Shown here: one piece after another, positions 19,962-28,774 of the stretch
Layout: every line of letters starts with the position of its first letter
Position numbering within the stretch: the first letter of the stretch is position 1
NCBI GenBank assembly: GCA_038142005.1
Contig: JAYQJE010000004.1
Span: forward strand, 62,001 to 126,000
DNA: 64,000 nucleotides
Source of the DNA: SHAN690 sp023262195
GTDB lineage: Bacteria; Bacteroidota; Bacteroidia; Flavobacteriales_G; Salibacteraceae
Direction: 5' to 3'
The notes under the pieces: generated by a model
Seen by the model: only the letters and a program-made list of their open reading frames with translations
What the model was told of the DNA's origin: nothing
Databases searched by the model: none
Program-made: the position numbers and the translations under genes

Positions 19962-20651
19962 ATGCGTATTGATATAATTTCTGCCTTGCCCAGTCTGCTC
20001 GAAAGTCCTTTTTCAGACAGCATACTGAAACGTGCAATCAACAACGCTTTGGTTTCACTTGTCATTCATGATTTGCGGGAGTATGGGGTCGGGAAGCACA
20101 GGCAAATAGATGATTATCAATTTGGAGGTAGCGCAGGAATGGTTATGACCGTTGAGCCACTTTATAATGCGATTAATAAACTGAAAGAACAGCGGGAGTA
20201 TGATGAGATCATCTACATGACTCCTGATGGAGGTCGATTTGACCAGCCCATGGCCAATGAGTTATCATTAAAGAAGAATCTGATGATCATTTGTGGTCAT
20301 TATAAGGGAATTGACCATCGGCTTCGAGAACATGTTATTACCAAAGAAATCTCCATCGGAGATTATGTGTTGTCTGGTGGTGAATTAGCAGCCGCGGTGG
20401 TCTCTGACGCCATCATTCGGTTGTTGCCTGGTGTTTTGAATGATGAATCATCTGCACTTAGCGACTCATTTCAGGACAATTTATTGGCACCACCCGTCTA
20501 TACTAGACCTAGTGAGTTTAACGGTTGGAAAGTCCCTGATATTCTGCTTTCTGGAAATTTTCCAGAAATAGATAAATGGCGCCATGAGCAAGCTGAGGCG
20601 CGAACAAAACTGCTTCGACCAGATTTATTCAAGAAAAATCAATCAAGCTAA
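19962..20651 (+). CDS. trmD: tRNA (guanine-N1-)-methyltransferase TrmD
   Basis: 229 aa. A trefoil-knot (SPOUT) methyltransferase that makes m1G37 in tRNAs reading CNN/proline-type codons and prevents +1 frameshifting. Recognised from MRIDIISALPSLLESPFSDS, YQFGGSAGMVM, ICGHYKGIDHRLREHV, and the AdoMet-binding knot region ISIGDYVLSGGELAA. The conserved Asp and Arg of the active site lie in the C-terminal half (YTRPSEFNGWKVPDILLSG). It is followed by rplS, the usual trmD-rplS order, although a separate promoter element lies between them. Confidence 0.97.
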   Translation: MRIDIISALPSLLESPFSDSILKRAINNALVSLVIHDLREYGVGKHRQIDDYQFGGSAGMVMTVEPLYNAINKLKEQREYDEIIYMTPDGGRFDQPMANELSLKKNLMIICGHYKGIDHRLREHVITKEISIGDYVLSGGELAAAVVSDAIIRLLPGVLNDESSALSDSFQDNLLAPPVYTRPSEFNGWKVPDILLSGNFPEIDKWRHEQAEARTKLLRPDLFKKNQSS

Positions 20652-20671
20652 GGATAAATTGGTATAAAATT

Positions 20672-20679
20672 TATCTTTG
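20672..20679 (+). promoter_or_regulatory. Bacteroidota -7 promoter element (TATCTTTG) for rplS
   Basis: TATCTTTG followed by CAC lies 21 bases before the rplS start, the same sequence and spacing class as ahead of gldF. It would let rplS be transcribed independently of trmD. No convincing -33 TTTG was found. Confidence 0.5.
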
Positions 20680-20699
20680 CACACTCAATTTTTAGAGCT

Positions 20700-21065
20700 A
20701 TGTCAACAGTAAGCATGCAAGAAGTCATTAATGAGGTTAACCCTAAAGCAGAATTGCCTCGTTTTGGAAGCGGAGATACCATCGCTGTGCACTACAAGAT
20801 TAAAGAAGGTAATAAGGAGCGTGTTCAGGTATTTCAAGGAGTTGTGCTTCAAACTAGAGGTACGGGTTCTACCATGACTTTCACTGTAAGAAAGATGGCA
20901 AGCGGTGTAGGTGTAGAACGAATCTTTCCAATGAATAGCCCATTCATTGAAAAAATTGAAAAATTACGCGCTGGTAAAGTGAGACGTTCTAGGATCTTCT
21001 ACTTGCGCGATAGAAAAGGAAAAGCGGCTCGAATCAAAGAGCGTTATAACCGTAAGGGAGAATAA
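20700..21065 (+). CDS. rplS: 50S ribosomal protein L19
   Basis: 121 aa, normal for L19, which sits at the 30S-50S interface. Diagnostic segments are LPRFGSGDTIAVHYKIKEGN, RVQVFQGVVLQTRG and GVGVERIFPMNSPFIEKIEK, with the basic tail AARIKERYNRKGE. It is followed by a strong terminator. Confidence 0.98.
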   Translation: MSTVSMQEVINEVNPKAELPRFGSGDTIAVHYKIKEGNKERVQVFQGVVLQTRGTGSTMTFTVRKMASGVGVERIFPMNSPFIEKIEKLRAGKVRRSRIFYLRDRKGKAARIKERYNRKGE

Positions 21066-21090
21066 TTACTTCTTTCAGTAAAAGAATCTT

Positions 21091-21116
21091 AGGTGGTCCG
21101 TATGGCCACCTTTTTT
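21091..21116 (+). terminator. Rho-independent terminator of rplS
   Basis: Stem AGGTGG(TC)/(GG)CCACCT of 8 bp including one G-T pair, 5-base loop, then TTTTTT. It begins 26 bases after the rplS stop. Confidence 0.85.
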
Positions 21117-21137
21117 GTTTCCTGAATTTGTAATCAT

Positions 21138-21163
21138 AAAAAAACCCCGAGCAAAACTCGGGG
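21138..21163 (-). terminator. Minus-strand terminator between rplS and smpB
   Basis: A 7-bp perfect GC-rich stem (CCCCGAG/CTCGGGG, loop CAAAA) is followed on the minus strand by TTTTTTT; there is no T run on the plus side. The nearest minus-strand gene is accC, ending 600 bases away beyond smpB, so transcripts of the accC operon may run antisense through smpB before stopping here. Confidence 0.65.
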
Positions 21164-21310
21164 CCATCATTACAAAACCTACCCTAAATGGTTCATAATT
21201 ATTTGGTTAGACGCACTAACTAGGTAAATAGTTGGGTCAGGGCTAAAACAACTTTTCTCCACACCCATCAAATCGGCATTAATCTTTGATTATTTCTCAC
21301 CTTTGACTCG

Positions 21311-21823
21311 ATGAGCATGAAGGACATACGTATCAAGAATCGCAAAGCAAATTACGAGTATGAAATCCTCGATAAGCTTACGGTTGGCATACAGCTCAGG
21401 GGCACAGAAATCAAAAGTCTTAGAGGTGGAAACGCCAGTATTTCAGAGGCTTTTTGTCAAATAAAAGATGATGAACTCTTTGTTGTAAACATGCATATTG
21501 CCGAATATGAATTGGGCACGGATGCCAATCATCTTCCCAAGCGCGAACGCAAGCTTCTAGCAAAAAGCGGTGAGATTAAAAGTTGGAAAAAGAAGGTGAA
21601 TGAAAAAGGGCTCACCATCATCCCAACACTACTTTTCATCAATGATAATGGCCTAGCCAAACTCAATATAGCCTTGGCTCAAGGAAAGAAAATACATGAT
21701 AAGCGCGATAGCATTCGCGAGAAGGATACCAAACGTGAATTGGCCCGACTTAAAAGCTGGGATAACTTGCTATCTCCTTCTCAGCTTCCAATTGGAAGAA
21801 GCAACAGCACCTGTATTCTTTGA
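21311..21823 (+). CDS. smpB: SsrA-binding protein SmpB
   Basis: Partner of tmRNA in rescuing stalled ribosomes. The OB-fold core is clear: NRKANYEYEILDKLTVGIQL, TEIKSLRGGNASISEAFCQI, then the basic helix KKIHDKRDSIREKDTKRE. A second ATG (21317) is equally possible as start. The family normally ends soon after KRE; here about 26 further residues (LKSWDNLLSPSQLPIGRSNS...) run antisense over the last 54 bases of accC. The tail may be genuine or may result from a one-base indel after ELARL that removed the usual stop. No tmRNA gene was seen in the window. Confidence 0.92.
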   Translation: MSMKDIRIKNRKANYEYEILDKLTVGIQLRGTEIKSLRGGNASISEAFCQIKDDELFVVNMHIAEYELGTDANHLPKRERKLLAKSGEIKSWKKKVNEKGLTIIPTLLFINDNGLAKLNIALAQGKKIHDKRDSIREKDTKRELARLKSWDNLLSPSQLPIGRSNSTCIL

Positions 21824-23251
21824 TGTTGCAGCTGGCTTGTCTAGTCCAGTTTTATTGCCTAGAAATACAGCAAGAGCACGTTCGCTCTCTACATTTTCAC
21901 CATCAAGCATTTCTGGTTCAAAATAGGTTTGAACGAAATGTGTATCGAAGTTTCCTGACACAAATGCCTCATGATTAATGGCGAACTTGCAAAATCCAAG
22001 GGTTGTGGTAACTCCTGAGATTCTATACTCATCGATTGCGCGTGTCATCCTCGCAATAGCGTGCTCGCGTGTATCGGCATGAGTTATCAGCTTTGAAATC
22101 ATGGGATCATAGTAGATGGGAATTGCCATGCCTTCTTCAAACCCGTCATCAACACGAACTCCAGGCCCCATCGGCCGCTCATATGTTTTAAGGGTGCCAA
22201 TGTCAGGTAAAAAGTTGTTTTGAGGATCTTCTGCATAGACTCTTACCTCAAGCGCATGCCCGTTGATGGAAAGGTCATCTTGTGAGAATGCCAACCTCTC
22301 GCCTCTTGCCACCAAGATTTGCTGTCGAACCAAGTCAATTCCCGTTATTAATTCGGAAACTGGGTGCTCCACCTGCAATCGAGTATTCATTTCTAAGAAA
22401 TAGAAATTGAGCTGATCATCCAATAAAAACTCTACTGTGCCTGCACCTCGGTAGTCGCAAGCTTTAGCAAGATTGACAGCACATTCCCCCATTTCATCTC
22501 GCAGCTCAGGTGTCAATACACTCGATGGAGCCTCCTCAACGACCTTTTGGTGTCTGCGCTGAATGCTGCACTCCCGCTCAAACAAATGCAACACATTTCC
22601 GTGATTATCCGCCAATATTTGAATTTCAATGTGGCGCGGGGATTTAACGTAGCGTTCGATAAAAACACTGGGATCGCCAAAAGCAGATTGCGCTTCATTC
22701 ATTGCCATTTGCAATTGCTCTTGAATATCTTCTTCTCGCTCTACGATTCGCATACCCTTACCGCCACCGCCAGCCGAGGCTTTGATTAAGAGTGGAAAAC
22801 CAACTTCTCTGGCCACCTTTATGGCTTCATCGAGCTCATTCACCGCCCCTTCACTACCTGGCACTAAGGGCACGTTATGCTGCTTGGCTGTTTCTTTTGC
22901 AGCAAGCTTGTCGCCCATTACTTCCATGCTTTTGGCCAAAGGCCCTATGAGCGTGATATTCTCCACCTCTAGCCTTCTCGCAAAAGCAGGATTTTCAGAT
23001 AAAAAACCATAACCGGGGTGAATGGCATCTGCCCCCGACTGCTTCGCCACCTCAATTATTTTTTCAAACACCAAATAAGATTCACTCGATGGTGGCGGAC
23101 CTATATGGTAAGCTTCATCCGCATTTCTAACAAACAAGGCATTTCTATCTGCATCTGAAAAAACGGCTACCGTATTGATGCCCATCTCCTTGCAGGTTCT
23201 GATTATACGTAGGGCAATCTCACCCCTGTTTGCTATGAGTATCTTTTTCAT
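21770..23251 (-). CDS. accC: Biotin carboxylase (acetyl/acyl-CoA carboxylase subunit)
   Basis: 493 aa biotin carboxylase that carboxylates biotin on a carrier protein using ATP and bicarbonate. Features: N-terminal MKKILIANRGEIALRIIRTC, ATP-grasp glycine loop KASAGGGGKGMRIV, catalytic region EMNTRLQVEHPVSE, and the C-terminal NWKLRR tail seen in Bacteroidota versions. It is somewhat longer than E. coli AccC (449 aa), in the size class of acyl-CoA carboxylase subunits. No accB/biotin carrier or carboxyltransferase gene lies beside it. Its start overlaps the stop of the upstream outer-membrane protein gene by 4 bases, an unusual partner. The 3' end overlaps smpB. Confidence 0.9.
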   Translation of the reverse strand: MKKILIANRGEIALRIIRTCKEMGINTVAVFSDADRNALFVRNADEAYHIGPPPSSESYLVFEKIIEVAKQSGADAIHPGYGFLSENPAFARRLEVENITLIGPLAKSMEVMGDKLAAKETAKQHNVPLVPGSEGAVNELDEAIKVAREVGFPLLIKASAGGGGKGMRIVEREEDIQEQLQMAMNEAQSAFGDPSVFIERYVKSPRHIEIQILADNHGNVLHLFERECSIQRRHQKVVEEAPSSVLTPELRDEMGECAVNLAKACDYRGAGTVEFLLDDQLNFYFLEMNTRLQVEHPVSELITGIDLVRQQILVARGERLAFSQDDLSINGHALEVRVYAEDPQNNFLPDIGTLKTYERPMGPGVRVDDGFEEGMAIPIYYDPMISKLITHADTREHAIARMTRAIDEYRISGVTTTLGFCKFAINHEAFVSGNFDTHFVQTYFEPEMLDGENVESERALAVFLGNKTGLDKPAATSKNTGAVASSNWKLRRR

Positions 23252-24024
23252 TTTCCTATGTGAATGGTCATCATAAAGCGATGATAGATTCTTGTGTTAA
23301 CCGATGCGTTGGTGCCCAAGCCTCTTGGTTCGTAAAGGACCTCTTCGGTATTGAGTCCAAACATATGGGCTATGCCCACAACTCCAAAATCCAAACCGAC
23401 TTTACCTACAATGTGATTCCAAAAAGCTACATCAGCATAATCGCTGCGATCTTCACCAGTAGTCATGGCGATGGGTGCATAGATAAAATTATATCCAGCA
23501 GATATGTTTACTCCTATGGGCCAGGTGTTTTCTACCGTTGCATTTTGACCTAGATTGTATCCTATCAATCCACCAAACTCAAGGTGGCCTGTGCCAAGCA
23601 CGCCAGAGCGTTCACTCCACTCATCAGGCCCAAACACATTTGGTATTTCCGAGGCATTAGGATCATACGTAGTGCGATTGGCATCAACGGCTTGAACCAC
23701 AGATAGCCCAGCCGCAATGGGTAAGTTCAAGGTGAGTGAGTTTGCACTACCAAACTCAAGTAATCTAAGTTTTGGCTCGTAAGAAAGGATTCCCAATGGA
23801 TATACCCAGGTATAAACAGGTAGCGGGTATGCGCGCGTCTGGTCGATTTCATACACCTTGGTCATCATTGGTGAACGCACATATCCAGTGAAGAAAGTCA
23901 TACCGAGCTCTGACGAATAACTCGTATTAAAATATTTCAGGCTTAAAAGCCTTATTGGGCCGTCTGAAGCTTTAAGTCCAGCACCCGCGAATAGAAAAAT
24001 GGCTATGTATAAAGCTTTTCTCAC
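23248..24024 (-). CDS. Outer-membrane beta-barrel-like protein
   Basis: 258 aa starting with GTG at 24024, which overlaps the TGA stop of the upstream lipoprotein gene. Signal peptide (ALYIAIFLFAGAGLKASDG), then alternating hydrophobic strands with aromatic ends (GHLEFGGLIGYNLGQNA, IGVNISAGYNFIYAPIAM, GKVGLDFGVVGIAHMFGL) and a final strand IYHRFMMTIHIGK. The composition fits a small outer-membrane beta-barrel of unknown family. It is coupled by overlapping stop/start codons with a lipoprotein upstream and accC downstream. Confidence 0.6.
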   Translation of the reverse strand: MRKALYIAIFLFAGAGLKASDGPIRLLSLKYFNTSYSSELGMTFFTGYVRSPMMTKVYEIDQTRAYPLPVYTWVYPLGILSYEPKLRLLEFGSANSLTLNLPIAAGLSVVQAVDANRTTYDPNASEIPNVFGPDEWSERSGVLGTGHLEFGGLIGYNLGQNATVENTWPIGVNISAGYNFIYAPIAMTTGEDRSDYADVAFWNHIVGKVGLDFGVVGIAHMFGLNTEEVLYEPRGLGTNASVNTRIYHRFMMTIHIGK

Positions 24025-25137
24025 TCTTTTGGTGCCGAGGTTAAATAGTCTCTAATTTGTCCGGTGGCCAAACTATATGTTTTAAGACCATCTGTGGTTG
24101 CTAAAAAAGGGAATTGGAAGGGCTGTAAAAATCCATTTGACGAATCTCGTATTCAAAGGATTCAATTTCAATCGACAGCGTTTCGCACGAGCCGGGTTTT
24201 TGATTTAAGATCAGCAGCTCACCATCGTTTACTTCATCATTCCAATTGCTGAAATCAAAGTAATAATAGAACCTTCCATTGGATATTGCCAACACCTCAT
24301 CTGAGGGCTGAAATGGATTATTAAACTCACAAGTCAAAGCCAACTGATTGGAATTACTCACGCCTGTATTGAGGTTTAGAGAAAATGTGTAGCTCGTTCC
24401 TTCCGTGCGTTGATCTGTGCCAAATAGAGTTCCATCTTCAAACTTAAGGTTGTAGATGTTGGAAAGTTGAAAAGGCACAGAAACCACAATTTTTTCCAAA
24501 TCGATTTCCGTATCCGATTTTATGTCAATCTCATAAATATTGCCTAGTGAAACATACATTAGGGATTCACCAAATGTGATGGAAGGCCAGATCAAATTAC
24601 TGTCGCGCTTTGTAATATCCGTTGACAACGATATCCAAGAGCTATCCGCATTCCAGCGATGAATGAAGACTGTATAGAGATTGTTGGACAAAGAATCTGT
24701 TTCCACTTCTCCATAATTGGCCGCGTAAAGCTGACCGTCATTATCAATGGCATAATCCACAAATGCATCCGGTTGCAAAAAGGCAGACTTTAAGTTATTC
24801 GGGTTAAAACTCATATCCCCATTGCTGATGTTCATTATCCACTCATTATTAACACCATAAATGATGCCCTGGGATTTGTAAAGCCGCATGTCAGGAATAT
24901 CCCTCCATAGATAACTAAACTCATCTGGCGTAAAAATAAACTCGGCTTGATCATCCATTTTTGCATAAACTCCTTCGGTGCTGGTGACCAGCAAACCCCC
25001 ATCGTCAAAGCACTTTACAAAGCTCACTTCGTTTCTCAAAAACTGTGGGTAACTCAGGGTTCAAGTACCATTGTCTTTTTACAGCTTACAAGTCCAATGG
25101 ATACTACGATAATATAAACACACATTAACCTAGTCAT
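24021..25137 (-). CDS. Lipoprotein with repeat-type beta structure, unknown family (two frameshifts)
   Basis: The ATG at 25137 opens MTRLMCVYIIVVSIGLVSCK, a lipoprotein signal with Cys at residue 19. It lies inside the last 8 bases of the upstream protease gene. Restoring one base at the GGG 25057-25059 (plus strand) joins MVLEP to LSYPQFLRNEVSFVKCFDDG. Restoring one at the A5 run 24127-24131 continues the end as LQPFQFPFLATTDGLKTYSL to the stop at 24021-24023. The body (about 370 aa) has repeated beta segments such as GGLLVTSTEGVYAKM, QGIIYGVNNEW and GQLYAANYGE, like a propeller-type sensor or adhesin domain. Function unknown. Translational overlap at both ends ties it to the protease and barrel genes. 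Confidence 0.6.
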
Positions 25138-26586
25138 ACCTCAGGCCTAAAATTGACTTTAAGTATCTGGAATCAATGGCAAAACTTAAGCCTTCAATTC
25201 CCTCGCCCACCATTTTCATATTGATGATTCCAATGATTTCACCATTACGATTGATTAAAGGACTTCCGGAATTTCCAGGGCTTACCTTGGTATCAGTTTG
25301 TATGATGTGGATTCCATCCAAAGTGCGCTTTGCGCTGATAATGCCTTTACTCACCGATTGTCCTAGTTCCTTGGTACCTGGCGCACCAATAACCACTACT
25401 TCGTCACCTTCGCGTGCCTCATCTGAACTGTTAAGTATTGGGAGCGCGGTAAGCCCGCCAGCACGTACTTTGATTAACGCCAAGTCATGCTTTTCAGATG
25501 AAGTTATAAGGTCGGCCGCAAGCATAATTCCATTGGAGAATTGAACATCAATGAGTTTGGCACCGTCAATGACATGGTGATTCGTAACAATGTAACCATC
25601 ACTGGAAACCACCACTCCACTTCCGTGTCCTTGGTTTTGATCAATCAACACCGTTACTGAAGCATTCATCGCCAGCTCAATTACGTCACCAAACTCTTCA
25701 TAGGTTCGAGTTTCACCTTGGCAATGGTAATTTCATCGACATTAGTTCCTTCATTGCTGTCGCTGTTTATACTGTCTGCCAATGTTGACTCTTTCTCAAC
25801 TCCTTGAATGGTTTGGGCAAATGTCGAATCTTGAGAAATAAACAAATAAAAGTTGTCCATGATGGCGTTGACGAACTCTTCAGAAACTACACTTGACCCG
25901 AATTGATACTCGCTGGATACGTCTTGTTTGAGAATGATCTTCTTGTCATATCGGTCAAAAAGCTGCCAATTGACACGCATTTCTGATTTATATCTGTTTC
26001 CACTGCCTTGAATAATTCCAAAGTGCTCTACTCTACCACCAATAAGAATGTCAGGATTTTGAGGCTTCGAGTTGCCTGTATCGAATAAATCATCGCTGGA
26101 TTGACCGTAGGTATCCAGTCCCATTTGTCGAATAACTTTGTCAAACTCGCGCGTTTTAGACTCGATCTGGATTTCCTCATCATAGCGATATTTCCAGCGG
26201 GTATTCGCCCCTATGTCACTTCCATACTCAATACCAGAAACGATCTTTTCTACGCTCACAATCAAAGACTCTGGATTCTTAAGCTTGGGAAGCTTTCGTT
26301 TTAAAACACAGTTGATCTCTTCTTTTCTTTTAGAGTTCAGATCAAAGCGAAACGTTTCCGTCTCATAACCCTCAGCCGTTATCTCTATGATATGTTCTAC
26401 GATGCCTTTTCGCTCATTGAAACCAAGCCGAATTAACTCGTAATCTTCGGCTAATCCCAGCTTTTCTCCATTGAGTACAACCTTGGCTTTTGACTTTGGC
26501 GAAGCATCAATACGCACTTTGATATCTTGCCCAAAAGCAAGAAAAGCACAGCACAGTAAAACCAATAAAATCGGGAGTCTCATCAC
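25130..26586 (-). CDS. Secreted protein: PEGA-like domain plus trypsin-like (S1C) protease (one frameshift)
   Basis: Signal peptide (LPILLVLLCCAFLAFGQ), a PEGA-like beta domain (KAKVVLNGEKLGLAEDYELI, HIIEITAEGYETETFRFD), a middle region of about 200 residues (NPDILIGGRVEHFG), and a C-terminal serine protease domain. The catalytic triad is His in IVTNHHVIDGA, Asp in SEKHDLALIKV and Ser in KVSPGNSGSPLINR, as in HtrA/DegP-type S1C proteases; no PDZ domain is visible. The two halves are joined by adding one base at the TTT 25711-25713 (plus strand), giving VKTRTYEEFGDVIELAMNAS. It starts 6 bases after sucC ends and overlaps the downstream lipoprotein gene by 8 bases. Substrate unknown. Confidence 0.8.
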
Positions 26587-26591
26587 TCCTT

Positions 26592-27803
26592 TTAGACGAG
26601 GACTTCTTTTACTCGGTCTGCAGCTTCTTGAAGTAATATGGCCGACTGAACCTTTAAACCTGAGTTGTCGATGATCTCTTTTGCCTCAGCAGCGTTGGTA
26701 CCTTGAAGTCTCACAATGATTGGCACGGGTATCTCACCAATGTTTTTATAAGCATCCACCACACCTTGTGCAACTCGATCACACCTTACGATTCCTCCAA
26801 AAATATTAATGAGGATGGCCTTCACATTTTCGTCCTGAAGAATGATTCGGAATGCGTTCTCCACACGTTCTGCATTGGCAGTACCGCCTACGTCAAGGAA
26901 GTTGGCGGGTTCTCCACCACTAAGCTTGATCATATCCATGGTTGCCATGGCAAGGCCAGCGCCATTCACCATGCAGCCCACATTACCATCGAGCTTAACA
27001 TAATTTAAATGGAACTTATCCGCTTCTACTTCCGTTGGATCTTCCTCTGAAGTATCACGCATTTCAGCGTAGTCTTTGTGTCTGAAAAGGCTGTTTCCAT
27101 CAAGGGTAACCTTCGAGTCAACCGCCATGATTTTATCATCGCTTGTCTTCAATACAGGGTTAATCTCAAACATAGAAGCATCGCAACCAACGTAAGCATT
27201 GTAAAGTGATGTCACGAATTTCACCATCTCCTTGAATGCATTTCCTGACAAACCGAGGTTGTAGGCCACTTTTCGCGCTTGAAAAGGCATTAACCCAACT
27301 CCTGGATCAATTTCTTCTTGAAAAATAAGTTCTGGAGTCTCTTCAGCCACGGTTTCGATATCCATACCACCTTCGGTACTATACATAATCATGTTTCTGC
27401 CCGTAGATCGGTTTAACAACACGCTCATGTAAAACTCGCTTGTTTCACTTTCGCCAGGATAATAAACATCCTGTGCAATCAATACTTTGTTCACTTGCTT
27501 TCCTTTCTCCCCGGTCTGTAATGTAACCAGCACATTCCCTAAAAGATTTCGCGAAATTCGCTCCACATCATCAAGTGACTTGGCCAGCGCCACACCATTT
27601 TGGTCGATGCCTTTAATCTTTCCTTTTCCACGACCACCAGCATGAATCTGAGCCTTTACAACCCACCATCCAGTACTTGTCTCCTCTTGCAATTGCTTGG
27701 CTGCAGACACCGCTTCTTCTGGGGTGTTTGCAACTTTTCCTTCTTGTATTCTTACGCCAAAGCTTTTGAGAATTGACTTTCCTTGGTATTCGTGCAGATT
27801 CAT
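26592..27803 (-). CDS. sucC: Succinyl-CoA ligase (ADP-forming) subunit beta
   Basis: 403 aa TCA-cycle enzyme subunit with an ATP-grasp fold. Diagnostic segments: MNLHEYQGKSILKSFGV, VVKAQIHAGGRGKGKIKG, MFEINPVLKTSDDKIMAVDS, GAGLAMATMDMIKLSGGEPA and FGGIVRCDRVAQGVVDA. The alpha subunit gene (sucD) is not in the window. Downstream genes are an unrelated envelope protease, lipoprotein and barrel set spaced tightly after it. Intact, with no sign of frame disruption over 1.2 kb. Confidence 0.96.
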   Translation of the reverse strand: MNLHEYQGKSILKSFGVRIQEGKVANTPEEAVSAAKQLQEETSTGWWVVKAQIHAGGRGKGKIKGIDQNGVALAKSLDDVERISRNLLGNVLVTLQTGEKGKQVNKVLIAQDVYYPGESETSEFYMSVLLNRSTGRNMIMYSTEGGMDIETVAEETPELIFQEEIDPGVGLMPFQARKVAYNLGLSGNAFKEMVKFVTSLYNAYVGCDASMFEINPVLKTSDDKIMAVDSKVTLDGNSLFRHKDYAEMRDTSEEDPTEVEADKFHLNYVKLDGNVGCMVNGAGLAMATMDMIKLSGGEPANFLDVGGTANAERVENAFRIILQDENVKAILINIFGGIVRCDRVAQGVVDAYKNIGEIPVPIIVRLQGTNAAEAKEIIDNSGLKVQSAILLQEAADRVKEVLV

Positions 27804-27891
27804 AGTGTTATTTCAGTGTTGAATGTTGAATTAAATAGCGGTCAAATGTAGCGGTTAGCCCTGAAGCTAGCAAGCTACGATCTAGAGTAAA

Positions 27892-28695
27892 TTACGGCAG
27901 CATAGCCTTGAAAGAATCATAAGATTCTGGCTCAAAGTATTCAGTTGAACAACCTTTCTCCGCAGCAAGGGCTTGAATGTCCTCCACTCGATTCTCAGGA
28001 TTTGGGTGGGTGCTCAAAAATTGAGGAGTTCCTGAAGTAAGCCCTGCTGAATCCAGTTTTTGAAAGAACACAGACGCCCCATCGCAACGATAATCTGTGT
28101 CAGCTAAATAGTCTACAGAGAATGCATCTGCCTCTGACTCATCGGTTAGACTGAATTTCAAAGCAGCACCAGTGCTCGCCACTTGTGCCAAGACGGTTTG
28201 AACGGCACTTGGGTCTTCACCCAAAGCAGCCGAAAGTAAAAATTGCAATCCATTATTCTTAACCATCTGCTTTACCGAGTGCCTTTGATCAGCGTGAGCA
28301 ATTTCATGCCCCATGACACCCATCAAGTCATCTTCTTTTTCCAAAAACTTAATGAGCCCTGTGTAGAAATACATTTTACCTCCCGGAGCGGCAAATGCGT
28401 TTAAAACATCCGCATCGATGATGTGCACTTTATAGTCAAACATGTCATCATGCGTTAATTGCCCCGTGGCAATAATCTTGTCACACATCCCTTGCAAATA
28501 ATTGATTGCATCACCGTGTGTTGCTTCATCGAGAAGAGGATATTCATCAGGGTTATCTAGAATCTCAGCGTGCAATTGGTTGCCCAAAGCCACATCATCT
28601 TCTGGGTCAAAAATCAAATCTATGGGCAGGGTACTCTCTTTACAACTGATTATAAGGAGCATTAACAGGGCATATAGTGGAAATCTTCTAGACAT
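27892..28695 (-). CDS. M48 family metalloprotease, lipoprotein
   Basis: 267 aa. Signal peptide with lipobox LLIISC (Cys near residue 18), then a BepA/LoiP-type M48 peptidase domain. The zinc motif is GVMGHEIAHADQRHS (HExxH) and the third ligand Glu lies in LTDESEADAFSVDYLA. Relatives degrade or assemble outer-membrane proteins from the periplasm. The conserved FLSTHPNPENRVEDIQ near the end is also typical. It has its own upstream region, divergent from the membrane protein at 28775. Confidence 0.9.
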   Translation of the reverse strand: MSRRFPLYALLMLLIISCKESTLPIDLIFDPEDDVALGNQLHAEILDNPDEYPLLDEATHGDAINYLQGMCDKIIATGQLTHDDMFDYKVHIIDADVLNAFAAPGGKMYFYTGLIKFLEKEDDLMGVMGHEIAHADQRHSVKQMVKNNGLQFLLSAALGEDPSAVQTVLAQVASTGAALKFSLTDESEADAFSVDYLADTDYRCDGASVFFQKLDSAGLTSGTPQFLSTHPNPENRVEDIQALAAEKGCSTEYFEPESYDSFKAMLP

Positions 28696-28774
28696 TATCT
28701 GAAATTATTTATTGGGCACAAAACAAGAAAAACTCTAGAGGCCTAACAATGTATCGCTGAAATAGAATAGAGAG

